Positions 18,306 to 26,220 of a stretch of DNA of 64,000 nt are shown here, piece by piece; within the stretch, counting starts at the first letter, position 1, and every line of letters begins with the position of its first letter. Made by a program: the position numbers and the translations under genes. The stretch is from assembly GCA_946499835.1 (NCBI GenBank), contig CAMMTJ010000001.1, forward strand, positions 16,879 through 80,878, written 5' to 3'. Below the pieces are notes generated by a model, which saw only the letters and a program-made list of their open reading frames with translations, was not told where the DNA came from and searched no databases. The DNA comes from an uncultured Bacillota bacterium. GTDB lineage: Bacteria > Bacillota > Clostridia > Christensenellales > UBA1242.

Positions 18306-19061
18306 TCAATAATTTTCCAAAATATTGTTTGCTTTCAAAACATCAGCACCAGTCATAATTCCAATAGGCAATTCTTTTGTAGAGCCTGACTTTGTGAAAA
18401 GCAGGGCAAGAAGTTTTGAATTGTCATGAAATTCGTTGAGTGCCTGCTCAACTGAATAGTCTGCTGGCACCACCTTATAATAATTGGTGTTTTCAAGAGA
18501 AGAAAGCATATCTTCAATTTTTACATTATTGAGAAAAGAATCCACTTTTCCACCTGAAAGCAAAAATTGACCAAGTGAATTGAGAATTTTTTGCCCGTTT
18601 GCCACACCAATAAGTTCGCTATTGCGATAAACTGGGATGTTTGAGAACTTGCTCTTTGCAATAAGCATAATCACATCTTTCATCTTTTCATTTGCATCAG
18701 TTGTCAAAACATCTTTCTTGCAAACAGTATCAAGTGCTTTTGGCGGAGTGGTCAAAATCTTTTCAATGTGCTCAATGTTTTCAACGACTGAGATATGTGG
18801 CTCTGCAATGATAATGTTTTCATTGTTGTTGTGAATGATCGCATTTCTGAGCCTGCCATAGTCAATAAGGTCATCCTCATACTTTCTCACAGTATAGTTG
18901 AGCACAACCGCCTTGCGCACGAGTTCAGAAAATCCCATAGCGCGGTTGAAACCATAACGCGTTTTGATTGTATAGTCAATATTGTTGAAAGCATCAAGAA
19001 AACGCTTTGCGTTTGACACTCTGTTTAGAGTCTCTTTTGAAACCTTTACTTCTTCGTCCAT
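18306..19061 (-). CDS. HEPN-like domain fused to a CBS pair
   Basis: A 251-residue protein from the ATG at 19061 (AAGGA 6 nt upstream); an in-frame ATG at 19136 would extend it upstream with no ribosome site. Residues about 10-90 are helical and contain RNAIIHN, an R-x4-H motif as in HEPN ribonucleases and related nucleotide-binding helical bundles. Residues about 110-250 form two CBS-like repeats (DVIMLIAKSKFSNIPVYR and ALLFTKSGS), which usually sense adenine nucleotides. The N-terminal function is inferred from one motif. Orphan gene downstream of the ileS promoter region, same strand. Confidence 0.6.
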   Translation of the reverse strand: MDEEVKVSKETLNRVSNAKRFLDAFNNIDYTIKTRYGFNRAMGFSELVRKAVVLNYTVRKYEDDLIDYGRLRNAIIHNNNENIIIAEPHISVVENIEHIEKILTTPPKALDTVCKKDVLTTDANEKMKDVIMLIAKSKFSNIPVYRNSELIGVANGQKILNSLGQFLLSGGKVDSFLNNVKIEDMLSSLENTNYYKVVPADYSVEQALNEFHDNSKLLALLFTKSGSTKELPIGIMTGADVLKANNILENY

Positions 19062-19183
19062 AGTTTTTCCTTCCATAATAGTATTATTATACTTTTTTTC
19101 ACCTGTGAAAGAAAGTAAAATGAAGAATTTTATCAAATTTCATGCAAAAAACTTTCATTTGAGCGATTGTTTTGCCAAAATGC

Positions 19184-19212
19184 TTGAAAGAAAGGCAAAA
19201 TTGTGTTATACT
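19184..19212 (+). promoter_or_regulatory. Promoter of SRP RNA
   Basis: TTGAAA at 19184-19189 and TATACT at 19207-19212, 17-nt spacer; the RNA would begin at about 19219, right at the closing stem of the SRP RNA. Confidence 0.85.
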
Positions 19213-19218
19213 CAATTC

Positions 19219-19490
19219 TACCGGGCTAGATGGAGAGTTAGCGGTGCTCTGTAACCCACAATCCGCTATAGTGGGATTGATGACTTGCCTCGGTTTGTGC
19301 TTGTCAAATATGTGCAGAAGGCTTTGGTGGTGAAATCAAGGTCCCATGCAATCAAAATCTTCGAACCATGTCAGGTCCTGACGGAAGCATCATTAAGAGG
19401 ACACTTTGATGTGCCATGGGGAAACTTTGGTGGAGTCAAATCTTTTTGAGGCAGTTGGTAAGCATTTATCAAAACAAGTCGCCCGGTCAC
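19219..19490 (+). ncRNA. ffs: Signal recognition particle RNA, large bacterial type
   Basis: About 270 nt. The ends pair (ACCGGGC at 19220-19226 with GCCCGGT at 19481-19487). The 5' part carries the Alu-domain loops as in Bacillus scRNA, and the apical S domain has GGTCCTGACGGAAGCA, the Ffh-binding helix 8 with its symmetric loop. It guides signal-peptide proteins to the membrane with Ffh and FtsY. Length and Alu domain identify the Bacillota form, not the short 4.5S form. Confidence 0.93.
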
Positions 19491-19497
19491 GCAAATT

Positions 19498-19527
19498 CAA
19501 GCAGGAAACTCAATTCCTGCTTTTTTG
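19498..19527 (+). terminator. Rho-independent terminator of SRP RNA
   Basis: AGCAGGAA, ACTCAA, TTCCTGCT and a T-run just downstream of the SRP RNA. Confidence 0.88.
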
Positions 19528-19608
19528 ATAATTGTTATTTACAAAACACACAAATATGTGATATAATGTATATATCAAAAGGCAAAATAGGCATTTTGGG
19601 AGCAAAAT

Positions 19609-19646
19609 GTCGAAAAATAACAACTTTTAATGTTTATTTTGTCGAA
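19609..19646 (+). promoter_or_regulatory. Two Spo0A-box-like sites
   Basis: TGTCGAA at 19609-19615 and TTTTGTCGAA at 19637-19646. The second is an exact match to the Spo0A box consensus, the first matches its core. Both point the same way, 22-28 nt apart, and lie 60-100 nt before the gene starting at 19706. A stand-alone Spo0A-type DNA-binding protein is encoded at 36863-37249. The binding itself is inference. Confidence 0.5.
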
Positions 19647-19705
19647 ATCATTGCATTTGTATGATAAATATATTAAAATATATGCAAATAAAAGAGAGGG
19701 ATTAT

Positions 19706-21025
19706 ATGAGCATAAACGAAAAAGATATCAGAGAAAAAGTGGAAAACGCAAGCCTTGACAACAATGAAGAAAAAGAATATACCGGCGTTGTAAAATCACA
19801 TTCTCCACTTCTGCCATTTTTGGGGGGAACAGCAGGACTCACCGTCATTGTTGGAACAGGTCTTTTTACGGCTTGCACACCAGAACCAGAGCCAGAGCCA
19901 GAACCTGAGCCAGAGCCTGAACCTGACACAGATCCAGACCCTACCCCAGATACTGACCCTACCCCAGATACTGACCCTACCCCAGATACTGACCCAGAGC
20001 CAGAGCCTGAACCTGACACAGATCCAGATGATCCTGGCACCGGCGATGAAGATGAACTTCCAGAAATCACTATAACTGAAATAAAAGATGAGATCAGACA
20101 AAAAATATTAACTCAAAACTCAAATATAAACATCTCCGATGTATCAACTTATACAAGTGAACTAAACAATACTGTAACATCTTTTGTAAAAAACAATATA
20201 GTAGATAAAATATATGCCGAAGACAGTTTCTACAAAGATTACGAACCTGAATTGCAAGCATATGACCTTGATTTCGAAAATAATAAAATAAACTTTATGA
20301 CAAAAGTGGCTGTTCCTGAGGAGAATATGTATTACTACTTAACCACAACCGCAGAGTGTCCAGATCTTTTAGGACATTGTCAAGATTTATTGATAAATAA
20401 TACACTTGCAAATGAAAAAATTGATTTTAGTAAATTGGGCTTTTCAAAAGATTCAGACAATAACATAATCTATCAAGATGGAGATCAAAAGTATATACTT
20501 TCAGGTAATGTTACAGCAAACGATTTTCTTAAAGAAGTCGGATATCAAGATACAGTAAAAAATTCAGGTCTTAATAATTTTTGTCAATTCTATATGATTA
20601 CTAACAGTCCTAATTTTCATACTTACGAAACTTCACAATTAGAAGAACTAAGGCAGCAATATATAGCCTTGGAAAACGAAGTAAAATTTGATCAATTTTT
20701 GCACGCAACAACAAACCGCAGCGATGGAATAACTACCCCACCTTCAATCGGTAAAATTGGAACACTATTTTCACAAACTGCATTGGCGCGTTCAGTTGAT
20801 TCACAAACATGTTCAACCTATTTTTACTATGTTTATTTCTATGCTTATTCTGAATCTTCCGTTCCGGATTATCTTTCTATAGGCAAAGAAGGTTATAAGA
20901 ATTACAAGTGGGCACTTTCTTCAGAAGGAACAGATCTTCATCGAACATGGGAATGTGGTAAAAATACTATCGTCACAGTTTCGAATGATTCACTTGAATT
21001 AGAAAACAACTACAATTTACAATAA
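19706..21025 (+). CDS. Exported protein with acidic PE/PD repeat stalk
   Basis: A 439-residue protein from the ATG at 19706 (AGAGGG 6 nt upstream; earlier in-frame ATGs lack a site). An unusually long polar N-region of about 34 residues precedes a hydrophobic stretch ending in LFTAC, which could be a lipobox with an atypical Phe. Then come about 60 residues of Pro-Glu and Pro-Asp-Thr repeats, with DNA copies of an 18-nt unit, as a wall-spanning stalk. The C-terminal 300 residues are polar and unrecognised. Two Spo0A-box-like sites lie upstream and a terminator downstream. Role unknown. Confidence 0.65.
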   Translation: MSINEKDIREKVENASLDNNEEKEYTGVVKSHSPLLPFLGGTAGLTVIVGTGLFTACTPEPEPEPEPEPEPEPDTDPDPTPDTDPTPDTDPTPDTDPEPEPEPDTDPDDPGTGDEDELPEITITEIKDEIRQKILTQNSNINISDVSTYTSELNNTVTSFVKNNIVDKIYAEDSFYKDYEPELQAYDLDFENNKINFMTKVAVPEENMYYYLTTTAECPDLLGHCQDLLINNTLANEKIDFSKLGFSKDSDNNIIYQDGDQKYILSGNVTANDFLKEVGYQDTVKNSGLNNFCQFYMITNSPNFHTYETSQLEELRQQYIALENEVKFDQFLHATTNRSDGITTPPSIGKIGTLFSQTALARSVDSQTCSTYFYYVYFYAYSESSVPDYLSIGKEGYKNYKWALSSEGTDLHRTWECGKNTIVTVSNDSLELENNYNLQ

Positions 21026-21052
21026 AAGAATGGCGAAAGCCATTCTTTTTTA
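21024..21052 (+). terminator. Rho-independent terminator
   Basis: AAAGAATGGC, GAAA, GCCATTCTTT and a T-run directly after the PE/PD-repeat gene. Confidence 0.88.
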
Positions 21053-21099
21053 TGTAACAAAAAGTTGATTTATTTTTCAATTTCGGTTAAAATAAAAGC

Positions 21100-23058
21100 A
21101 TGAGAAAAAAGAATCTTTTTGTCAGAATATTTGCTTGTATGCTGATTTGTTGTTTCAGCCTTCTTTTTGTCGCTTGTGGTGGCGGTGGACTGGGATCAAG
21201 AGAAGATTTGCAAGACCAATTTGAAAATGGAGAAATGACAGAAGATGAATTTGAAGATGCAATGAAGGAAACTCTCTCCGCCCCTCTTTACGGCACAAAG
21301 GTGCTTTACAGACCAGAGCATTATGACTTTGATCAAGGCGGAGGCAGTTATGCCAACTACTATGCAAAATATGCTTACACAATTTTAACTAACTTAATCT
21401 ATGTTTATGGTGCATCTAGTGCAAATCAATATTTATCAGTATCAGATTATATTTATGATACAATAAGATATAAGACTTATTCTATAGCAACTGTTACAAC
21501 TGAACTGGATCAAGACGGAAATTCTTCAACATTGTCCACCCCAAGATTTGTCATTTTTGCTAATGCTAATGCTGATTGGAATATGACAATGCAATATATT
21601 GATAATAATATTTCATTAATTGCATACCCTTATACAATAAATGAAAGATTTATTGATATTGATTCTGCCAATTTATCTGAGATCGCTTTTGATTTCGTGG
21701 ATCAACAAACTTATTCGCCGGCAGTATATTATCAAACAAATCAAATTAGTTATGCAAAATCAATACTTGCACCAACCTACGATGGGGAATTTACAATAGA
21801 CCCAGAAAATGAAAACTTCAATAATTTGATTAATAGTGGAAATTATTCAGATGTTGTCAAGGCGGTTGAATATGCACTTTACTGCTTTGCACTTGACCTC
21901 ACACCACAAACTGTCACTTTCACCGAGGGCTCTTCTGCCACTCAACCAATCAATGTTTCAATTGGTGGACAAACGGCAGATGCTCAACTTGAATATATCA
22001 AAGAAGTCTTCAACAGCATTGGATCAACCGTTGGTGTTTCAAGCAGAATGCAAACAAAACTCGTTGACTGGTTGCTTGAAACAGTGATTGGTGAAGAAGC
22101 AATGGCAAATGACACCGTTGTTTATTATGACAACGTCACTGTCACAAGAAATGACGATGGCAGCAGTAGTTATAACTTTTCAAACGCAACTGTGACTGAA
22201 ACTGTCACGAACGCAAGAGATTATGAAAACACGGTTGAAGAGATTGTCTCAACTGTGTGTGAACAGGTGCAAATTGGAAATGTCAATGATGATGATGTCA
22301 ACATTGACGATAGATTCTTGGCAAGCGAAGTCAAAGATTTCTGGGGCGACCTGTTTTCAATTGACGTAAACAATGAAGAAGATCCATTTGTCAACATCCC
22401 TGCAATGGAATATCAAAGTGCAGTGCTTATGTTCAATGACGATCTTGAAGAGATTGAGATAAGAGATCCAAATGACCCAACTGGAATGACAATGATGACT
22501 GTTCAAGGGCACAAGGTTGAAAATTTATGGCTAGTTTTTCAATATGATGCCGGTAATGATGGTCTCAATAACGTTGATCCAAATGCATCAATCACAATTC
22601 GAGTCCACTTAAACGCATATATAAATGGAGTTTATATGCAAGATGTTGCAGAAAGCCAAATGATAACTGTTCCCGATGGACCTATGGATTATGGCAATAC
22701 TGGAATGGTAATGTTTGAAAGTATTGGAGATAGGGAAAATGGCCTTATATTCAACTCATTCAACACAGAAGTCGGCAATGGAATCTTAAAAGCGATGGAC
22801 AACTACTCTGGATCAACACTTATCAGCGATCCGCTGATTCTTGTCGGCACGACCGAACTGAAAGACTACTACAAATTGATAGAACCAGAAGAACCACTTG
22901 CAGATGGCACGACTTACACTTACGGAATACTTGACCATACAAAATTGACAGGAGCAGATCAGACAGACTATTTGGAAATTGCATATGAGGTGATAAAAGT
23001 CGCAGGCGACACTGAAACAAACTATAAGTTCCAAACAGGCATCGCCCTTATTGCTTAG
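21100..23058 (+). CDS. Large putative lipoprotein
   Basis: A 652-residue protein with a clear lipoprotein signal: basic MRKKNLFVRIF, hydrophobic core, then LLFVAC followed by a Gly run, with Cys at about residue 26. The mature part is acidic, rich in Asn, Asp, Tyr and Thr, and has alternating beta-type sequence. No catalytic motif is visible and I do not recognise a family. It is separated from the gene upstream by a terminator, so it probably has its own promoter. Likely a membrane-tethered extracellular protein. Confidence 0.7.
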   Translation: MRKKNLFVRIFACMLICCFSLLFVACGGGGLGSREDLQDQFENGEMTEDEFEDAMKETLSAPLYGTKVLYRPEHYDFDQGGGSYANYYAKYAYTILTNLIYVYGASSANQYLSVSDYIYDTIRYKTYSIATVTTELDQDGNSSTLSTPRFVIFANANADWNMTMQYIDNNISLIAYPYTINERFIDIDSANLSEIAFDFVDQQTYSPAVYYQTNQISYAKSILAPTYDGEFTIDPENENFNNLINSGNYSDVVKAVEYALYCFALDLTPQTVTFTEGSSATQPINVSIGGQTADAQLEYIKEVFNSIGSTVGVSSRMQTKLVDWLLETVIGEEAMANDTVVYYDNVTVTRNDDGSSSYNFSNATVTETVTNARDYENTVEEIVSTVCEQVQIGNVNDDDVNIDDRFLASEVKDFWGDLFSIDVNNEEDPFVNIPAMEYQSAVLMFNDDLEEIEIRDPNDPTGMTMMTVQGHKVENLWLVFQYDAGNDGLNNVDPNASITIRVHLNAYINGVYMQDVAESQMITVPDGPMDYGNTGMVMFESIGDRENGLIFNSFNTEVGNGILKAMDNYSGSTLISDPLILVGTTELKDYYKLIEPEEPLADGTTYTYGILDHTKLTGADQTDYLEIAYEVIKVAGDTETNYKFQTGIALIA

Positions 23059-23067
23059 TGCATAACA

Positions 23068-23098
23068 AAAAAGCGTCAAATACTTGACGCTTTTTTTT
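23068..23098. terminator. Bidirectional Rho-independent terminator
   Basis: AAGCGTCAA, ATAC, TTGACGCTT with A- and T-runs on the two sides, between the lipoprotein gene (+) and the YtxH-like gene (-). Confidence 0.88.
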
Positions 23099-23354
23099 AA
23101 TTTGTTTTCAATTTTTTTTGAACTTGTTTTGCGCCCTTCTTGATTTTCTTTTCAACAGTTTGCATGCCTTCCTCAGCCTTTTGGCTAAGTTTTTCCATGC
23201 CCTTTTCTGCTTTTTGACCAAGTTTTTGGGCTTCTTTCATAATCTTCTTTTCGCTTTCATCTATGGCTTGTTTTGCACTTGCCGAATATTTATACATAAG
23301 CGCTCCAGTCACAAGACCAAAACTAAAACCGAGAAGCATAAACACATCTTTCAT
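23097..23354 (-). CDS. YtxH-like small membrane protein
   Basis: An 85-residue protein. Residues about 5-22 are a glycine-containing hydrophobic helix (LLGFSFGLVTGALMYKY), followed by about 60 residues of Lys/Glu/Gln heptad-like repeats ending in KKIKKGAKQVQKKL. This is the usual build of YtxH-type general-stress proteins: one membrane anchor and a long amphipathic coiled coil. Function is unknown in most members. GAGGA lies just before the ATG. Monocistronic. Confidence 0.7.
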   Translation of the reverse strand: MKDVFMLLGFSFGLVTGALMYKYSASAKQAIDESEKKIMKEAQKLGQKAEKGMEKLSQKAEEGMQTVEKKIKKGAKQVQKKLKTN

Positions 23355-23483
23355 AATTTCCTCCTCATGTTTAGTTTGTGCACTTATGTCAAAATTATTC
23401 TATTTCTCCCCTCACAAAACTAAAGGATCACCCTCACTCTTTCTCCTCTCACCCCCCCCATTAGCACCGGCAAAAATAAAACT

Positions 23484-23510
23484 ACAAAAAAAGATGAGGT
23501 TTCCCTCATC
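23484..23510 (-). terminator. Rho-independent terminator of the iscS-iscU-like pair
   Basis: On the minus strand GATGAGG, GAAA, CCTCATC followed by a run of seven T; the stem starts at the stop of the scaffold gene. Confidence 0.85.
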
Positions 23511-23907
23511 ATTCTTGTGCAATACGTCTGCTTTCTTTCTCTTTGCGTTTGTAATAATCTTCAATCGCTGAGTGAATAAGGCTCTCAGCCATAACTGTGT
23601 AATGCTCTTTGTATGCTGGCATTTCTCCAAGAACGGCAAGCATATCTTGATTTGTCACTTGCAAAGCCTCCTCGATGGTTTTGCCTTTGATAAGGTCGCA
23701 AGCAAGGTCACTTGATGCGATTGCAACACAGCAACCAAAAGTTTTGAATCTTGCCTCTTCAATTCTTCCATCCTCATCAATTTGAAGATACATTTTCATC
23801 ATGTCACTTGTAAGGTCGTTTGTCACTTTGCCAACCCCATTTGCGCCACGCAGTCCGCCAGCATTCTCAGGGTTCACAAATCTATCCATAATTTCTTTGC
23901 TATACAT
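23509..23907 (-). CDS. IscU/NifU-like scaffold protein lacking canonical cysteines
   Basis: A 132-residue NifU N-domain protein next to a cysteine desulfurase, so it belongs to iron-sulfur cluster assembly by context. The fold landmarks are clear (start MYSKEIMDRFVNPENAGGL, FKTFGCCVAIASSD, C-terminal helix IHSAIEDYY). But the first cluster-ligand Cys, normally in a CGD motif, is replaced (VTNDLTSDMMKMYL), and the third, normally in HCS, is Tyr (KEHYTVMAESL). Only the middle Cys remains, doubled as CC. It may not hold a classic 2Fe-2S cluster. It starts 2 nt after the desulfurase stop. Confidence 0.8.
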   Translation of the reverse strand: MYSKEIMDRFVNPENAGGLRGANGVGKVTNDLTSDMMKMYLQIDEDGRIEEARFKTFGCCVAIASSDLACDLIKGKTIEEALQVTNQDMLAVLGEMPAYKEHYTVMAESLIHSAIEDYYKRKEKESRRIAQE

Positions 23908-23909
23908 AA

Positions 23910-25082
23910 TTATCTCCTCCCTGCCTTAGTGAGTGGTGAAATACTTCTCAGTTTTGCAACCACTTTTGCTAGAACTTCTACCACATAATCTATATCGCTC
24001 TTTGAAGTGTTTTTGCCAAATGAAAATCTTATTGCACCTTGGGCTATTTCATCAGGAATTGACATTGCTCTCAAAACGTGTGAAGGTTCAAGCACATTTG
24101 ATGTGCAGGCAGATGCAGTTGAAACTGCGATACCTTCAAGGTCGAGAAGCATAAGGATTGACTCGCCTTCTGCCATTTCAAATGATACGTTGAGAATTGA
24201 AGGCACCTTTTGATGTGGATGACCATTGACTTGAATATATGGTATTTTCTCTTCAATTTTGCCAATGAAATATTCACGAATTGCTCTGAGTTTTTGCTGA
24301 TTGATTGAGAGGTCTCTCACGGCAATTTCAACAGCCTTGCCAAATCCAGCCACTGCAGGAACGTTGATCGTTCCACCTCTCTTTGCTCTCTCTTGACTTC
24401 CGCCAGCGATCAAGTTTTCAATTTGAACGCCGTTGCGAAGATAAAGAGCACCAACGCCTTTTGGCCCATAAATTTTGTGTGCTGACATGCTCATTGCGTC
24501 AATTTCCATATCTTGCACGTCAATCTTCACTGCACCGATCGCTTGCACTGCGTCTGTGTGGAAAATTATGCCATAATCATGTGCAGTTTTTGCAATCGCT
24601 TTAAGATTTTGAATTGTGCCAACCTCATTGTTGACTGCCATAATTGAGATAAGTGTTGTTGTTTTCTTTATTGCATGCAAAACATCAGCAACGTTCACAA
24701 GTCCATGCTTGTCAACAGGCAAATATGTCACCTCATATCCCTCTTTTTCAAGTTGTTTGCAAGCATCCAAAACAGCATGATGCTCAATTGAAGATGTGAT
24801 GATATGTTTGCCTTTGCTTGCGTAAGCGTGAGCAATGCCTTTGATTGCCCAGTTGTCAGCCTCTGTTCCGCCAGAAGTGAAATAAATTTCGTTTGATTTT
24901 TTTGCGTGGATTGCATGAGCAATTCTATCTCTTGCTCTGTCCACAATCGCACTTGCCTCTCTTCCATAACTATGAAGTGAGTTTGCATTGCCATAAATCG
25001 TGTTAAAACATGGAAGCATTTCTGCCATAACTTCACTTGATACAAAAGTGGTTGCTGCGTTGTCAAGATAAACTTTTCTCAT
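23910..25082 (-). CDS. Cysteine desulfurase, IscS/NifS type
   Basis: A 390-residue PLP enzyme that takes sulfur from cysteine for iron-sulfur clusters or tRNA thiolation. Visible: YLDNAATT at the N-terminus, the EHHAVLD substrate-contact segment, the PLP lysine in SAHKIYGPKGVG (about residue 204), and the mobile catalytic Cys loop STASACTSN (about residue 324). The short loop is typical of group I NifS/IscS enzymes. It is transcribed with the degenerate scaffold gene downstream, its likely sulfur acceptor. Confidence 0.93.
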   Translation of the reverse strand: MRKVYLDNAATTFVSSEVMAEMLPCFNTIYGNANSLHSYGREASAIVDRARDRIAHAIHAKKSNEIYFTSGGTEADNWAIKGIAHAYASKGKHIITSSIEHHAVLDACKQLEKEGYEVTYLPVDKHGLVNVADVLHAIKKTTTLISIMAVNNEVGTIQNLKAIAKTAHDYGIIFHTDAVQAIGAVKIDVQDMEIDAMSMSAHKIYGPKGVGALYLRNGVQIENLIAGGSQERAKRGGTINVPAVAGFGKAVEIAVRDLSINQQKLRAIREYFIGKIEEKIPYIQVNGHPHQKVPSILNVSFEMAEGESILMLLDLEGIAVSTASACTSNVLEPSHVLRAMSIPDEIAQGAIRFSFGKNTSKSDIDYVVEVLAKVVAKLRSISPLTKAGRR

Positions 25083-25200
25083 AAAAATACCCCTTTATTG
25101 CTTTAATTTTATCACTTCTTGCCTTTTAAGTCAATATCTAATTTGAAATTGCCACTCTTTTCAATTCCATTTTTTTTGAAAATTTGATGTAAAATAATAA

Positions 25201-25227
25201 AAAACAGGCAAAAATGCCTGTTTTTTT
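25201..25227 (-). terminator. Rho-independent terminator of the hsl-tcdA-trx end
   Basis: AACAGGCA, AAAA, TGCCTGTT followed by T on the minus strand (and by A on the other), at the thioredoxin stop. Confidence 0.82.
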
Positions 25228-25534
25228 ATAAATTTTCATTTACCCATTGTTCAAGAGCGTCTGCTTGCATAAGTCCAACGCGTTTGGCAACAAGATTTCC
25301 ATCTTTCAAAATCACCATTGTTGGAATGGACATCACGCCAAATTTTCTTGCAAGATCTTCACTCTCATCAACATCAACTTTGACAAAGTTTGCCTTGCCA
25401 CTCATCTTTTGACCAACGCTTTCAAAAATTGGAGCCATCATTCTGCAAGGTCCACACCATGTTGCAAAAAAATCAATGACACTCGTCCCTTTTTTTGTTT
25501 CCCTTTCAAATTCTTCACTTTTGATTATTTTCAT
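25226..25534 (-). CDS. trxA: Thioredoxin
   Basis: A 102-residue disulfide reductase with the classic active site ATWCGPCRMMAP at about residues 25-36 and the cis-Pro loop SIPTMVILKDG. The ATG at 25534 overlaps the tcdA stop (ATGA) and has AAAGGAGG upstream; an in-frame ATG at 25588 lies inside tcdA and has no site. It is the last gene before the terminator. General cytosolic thiol reductant; the tight link to tcdA has no obvious functional reason. Confidence 0.93.
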   Translation of the reverse strand: MKIIKSEEFERETKKGTSVIDFFATWCGPCRMMAPIFESVGQKMSGKANFVKVDVDESEDLARKFGVMSIPTMVILKDGNLVAKRVGLMQADALEQWVNENL

Positions 25535-26214
25535 AAACCCTCCTTTAACAATTTGTTTATCACAACTGCCGAAATTGTTATTCCGCACATGGCTGGATAA
25601 TAACTTATGCTTCCCACAGCACCTTCACATTTTTGTGGTTTTGAGTCGCAAGTCACAACTTCCAAGTCTTTCACGCCTTCCGCTCGCAATCTCTTTCTGA
25701 TCGCCTTGGCAAGCCCATCATCATGCGTTTTGAAAATGTCCGTGAGATAAAATTTTGGAATGTCATATCTGTTTCCTGCGCCCATGGCTGATAATATATT
25801 TATGTTATGCTTTTTGCAAAAAACTATCATATCCACTTTGTTTTTCACATCATCAATGCAATCGATGACATAATCAAAGTCTTTGAGCAATATTTTTTCA
25901 AAGTTTTCTGGGCAAATCTTTTCTTTCCAAACAACCACTTTGATTTGTGGATTTATCTTTTCAAGTTGACTTTTCATAACATCCACTTTGCTCTGCCCAA
26001 TTGTTTGACTGTCTGCCACAACCTGTCTGTTGCAATTTGATGGACTGACGATATCAAAGTCAACAATGGTCAAGTTTTCAATTCCACTTCTTGCAAGCAT
26101 ATGACAAACGTAACCGCCCACTCCTCCAACGCCAATGACAGCAATGTTTGCCTTCTTCAATTTTTCAGCACCATCTTTGCCAATCAAAAGTTCTGTTCTT
26201 GTCTCGTCCATCAC
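25531..26214 (-). CDS. tcdA: tRNA threonylcarbamoyladenosine dehydratase (TcdA/CsdL-like)
   Basis: A 227-residue member of the E1-like ThiF/MoeB family. Residues about 24-50 hold the nucleotide-binding loop VIGVGGVGGYV, followed by NRQVVA and DCIDDVKNK. The start TRTELLIGKDGAEKLKKA and the C-terminal MCGITISAVVINKLL match TcdA, which makes the cyclic form of t6A in tRNA with ATP. It lacks the C-terminal extensions of ThiF/MoeB used for sulfur transfer. Follows hslU by 6 nt. Confidence 0.85.
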   Translation of the reverse strand: MMDETRTELLIGKDGAEKLKKANIAVIGVGGVGGYVCHMLARSGIENLTIVDFDIVSPSNCNRQVVADSQTIGQSKVDVMKSQLEKINPQIKVVVWKEKICPENFEKILLKDFDYVIDCIDDVKNKVDMIVFCKKHNINILSAMGAGNRYDIPKFYLTDIFKTHDDGLAKAIRKRLRAEGVKDLEVVTCDSKPQKCEGAVGSISYYPAMCGITISAVVINKLLKEGL

Positions 26215-26220
26215 TACCTC

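Noticed and set aside
19702-20070. Antisense ORF of Ser/Gly repeats
   Set aside because: It is the mirror of the Pro-Glu/Pro-Asp repeats on the other strand; the plus strand has the ribosome site and the signal sequence.
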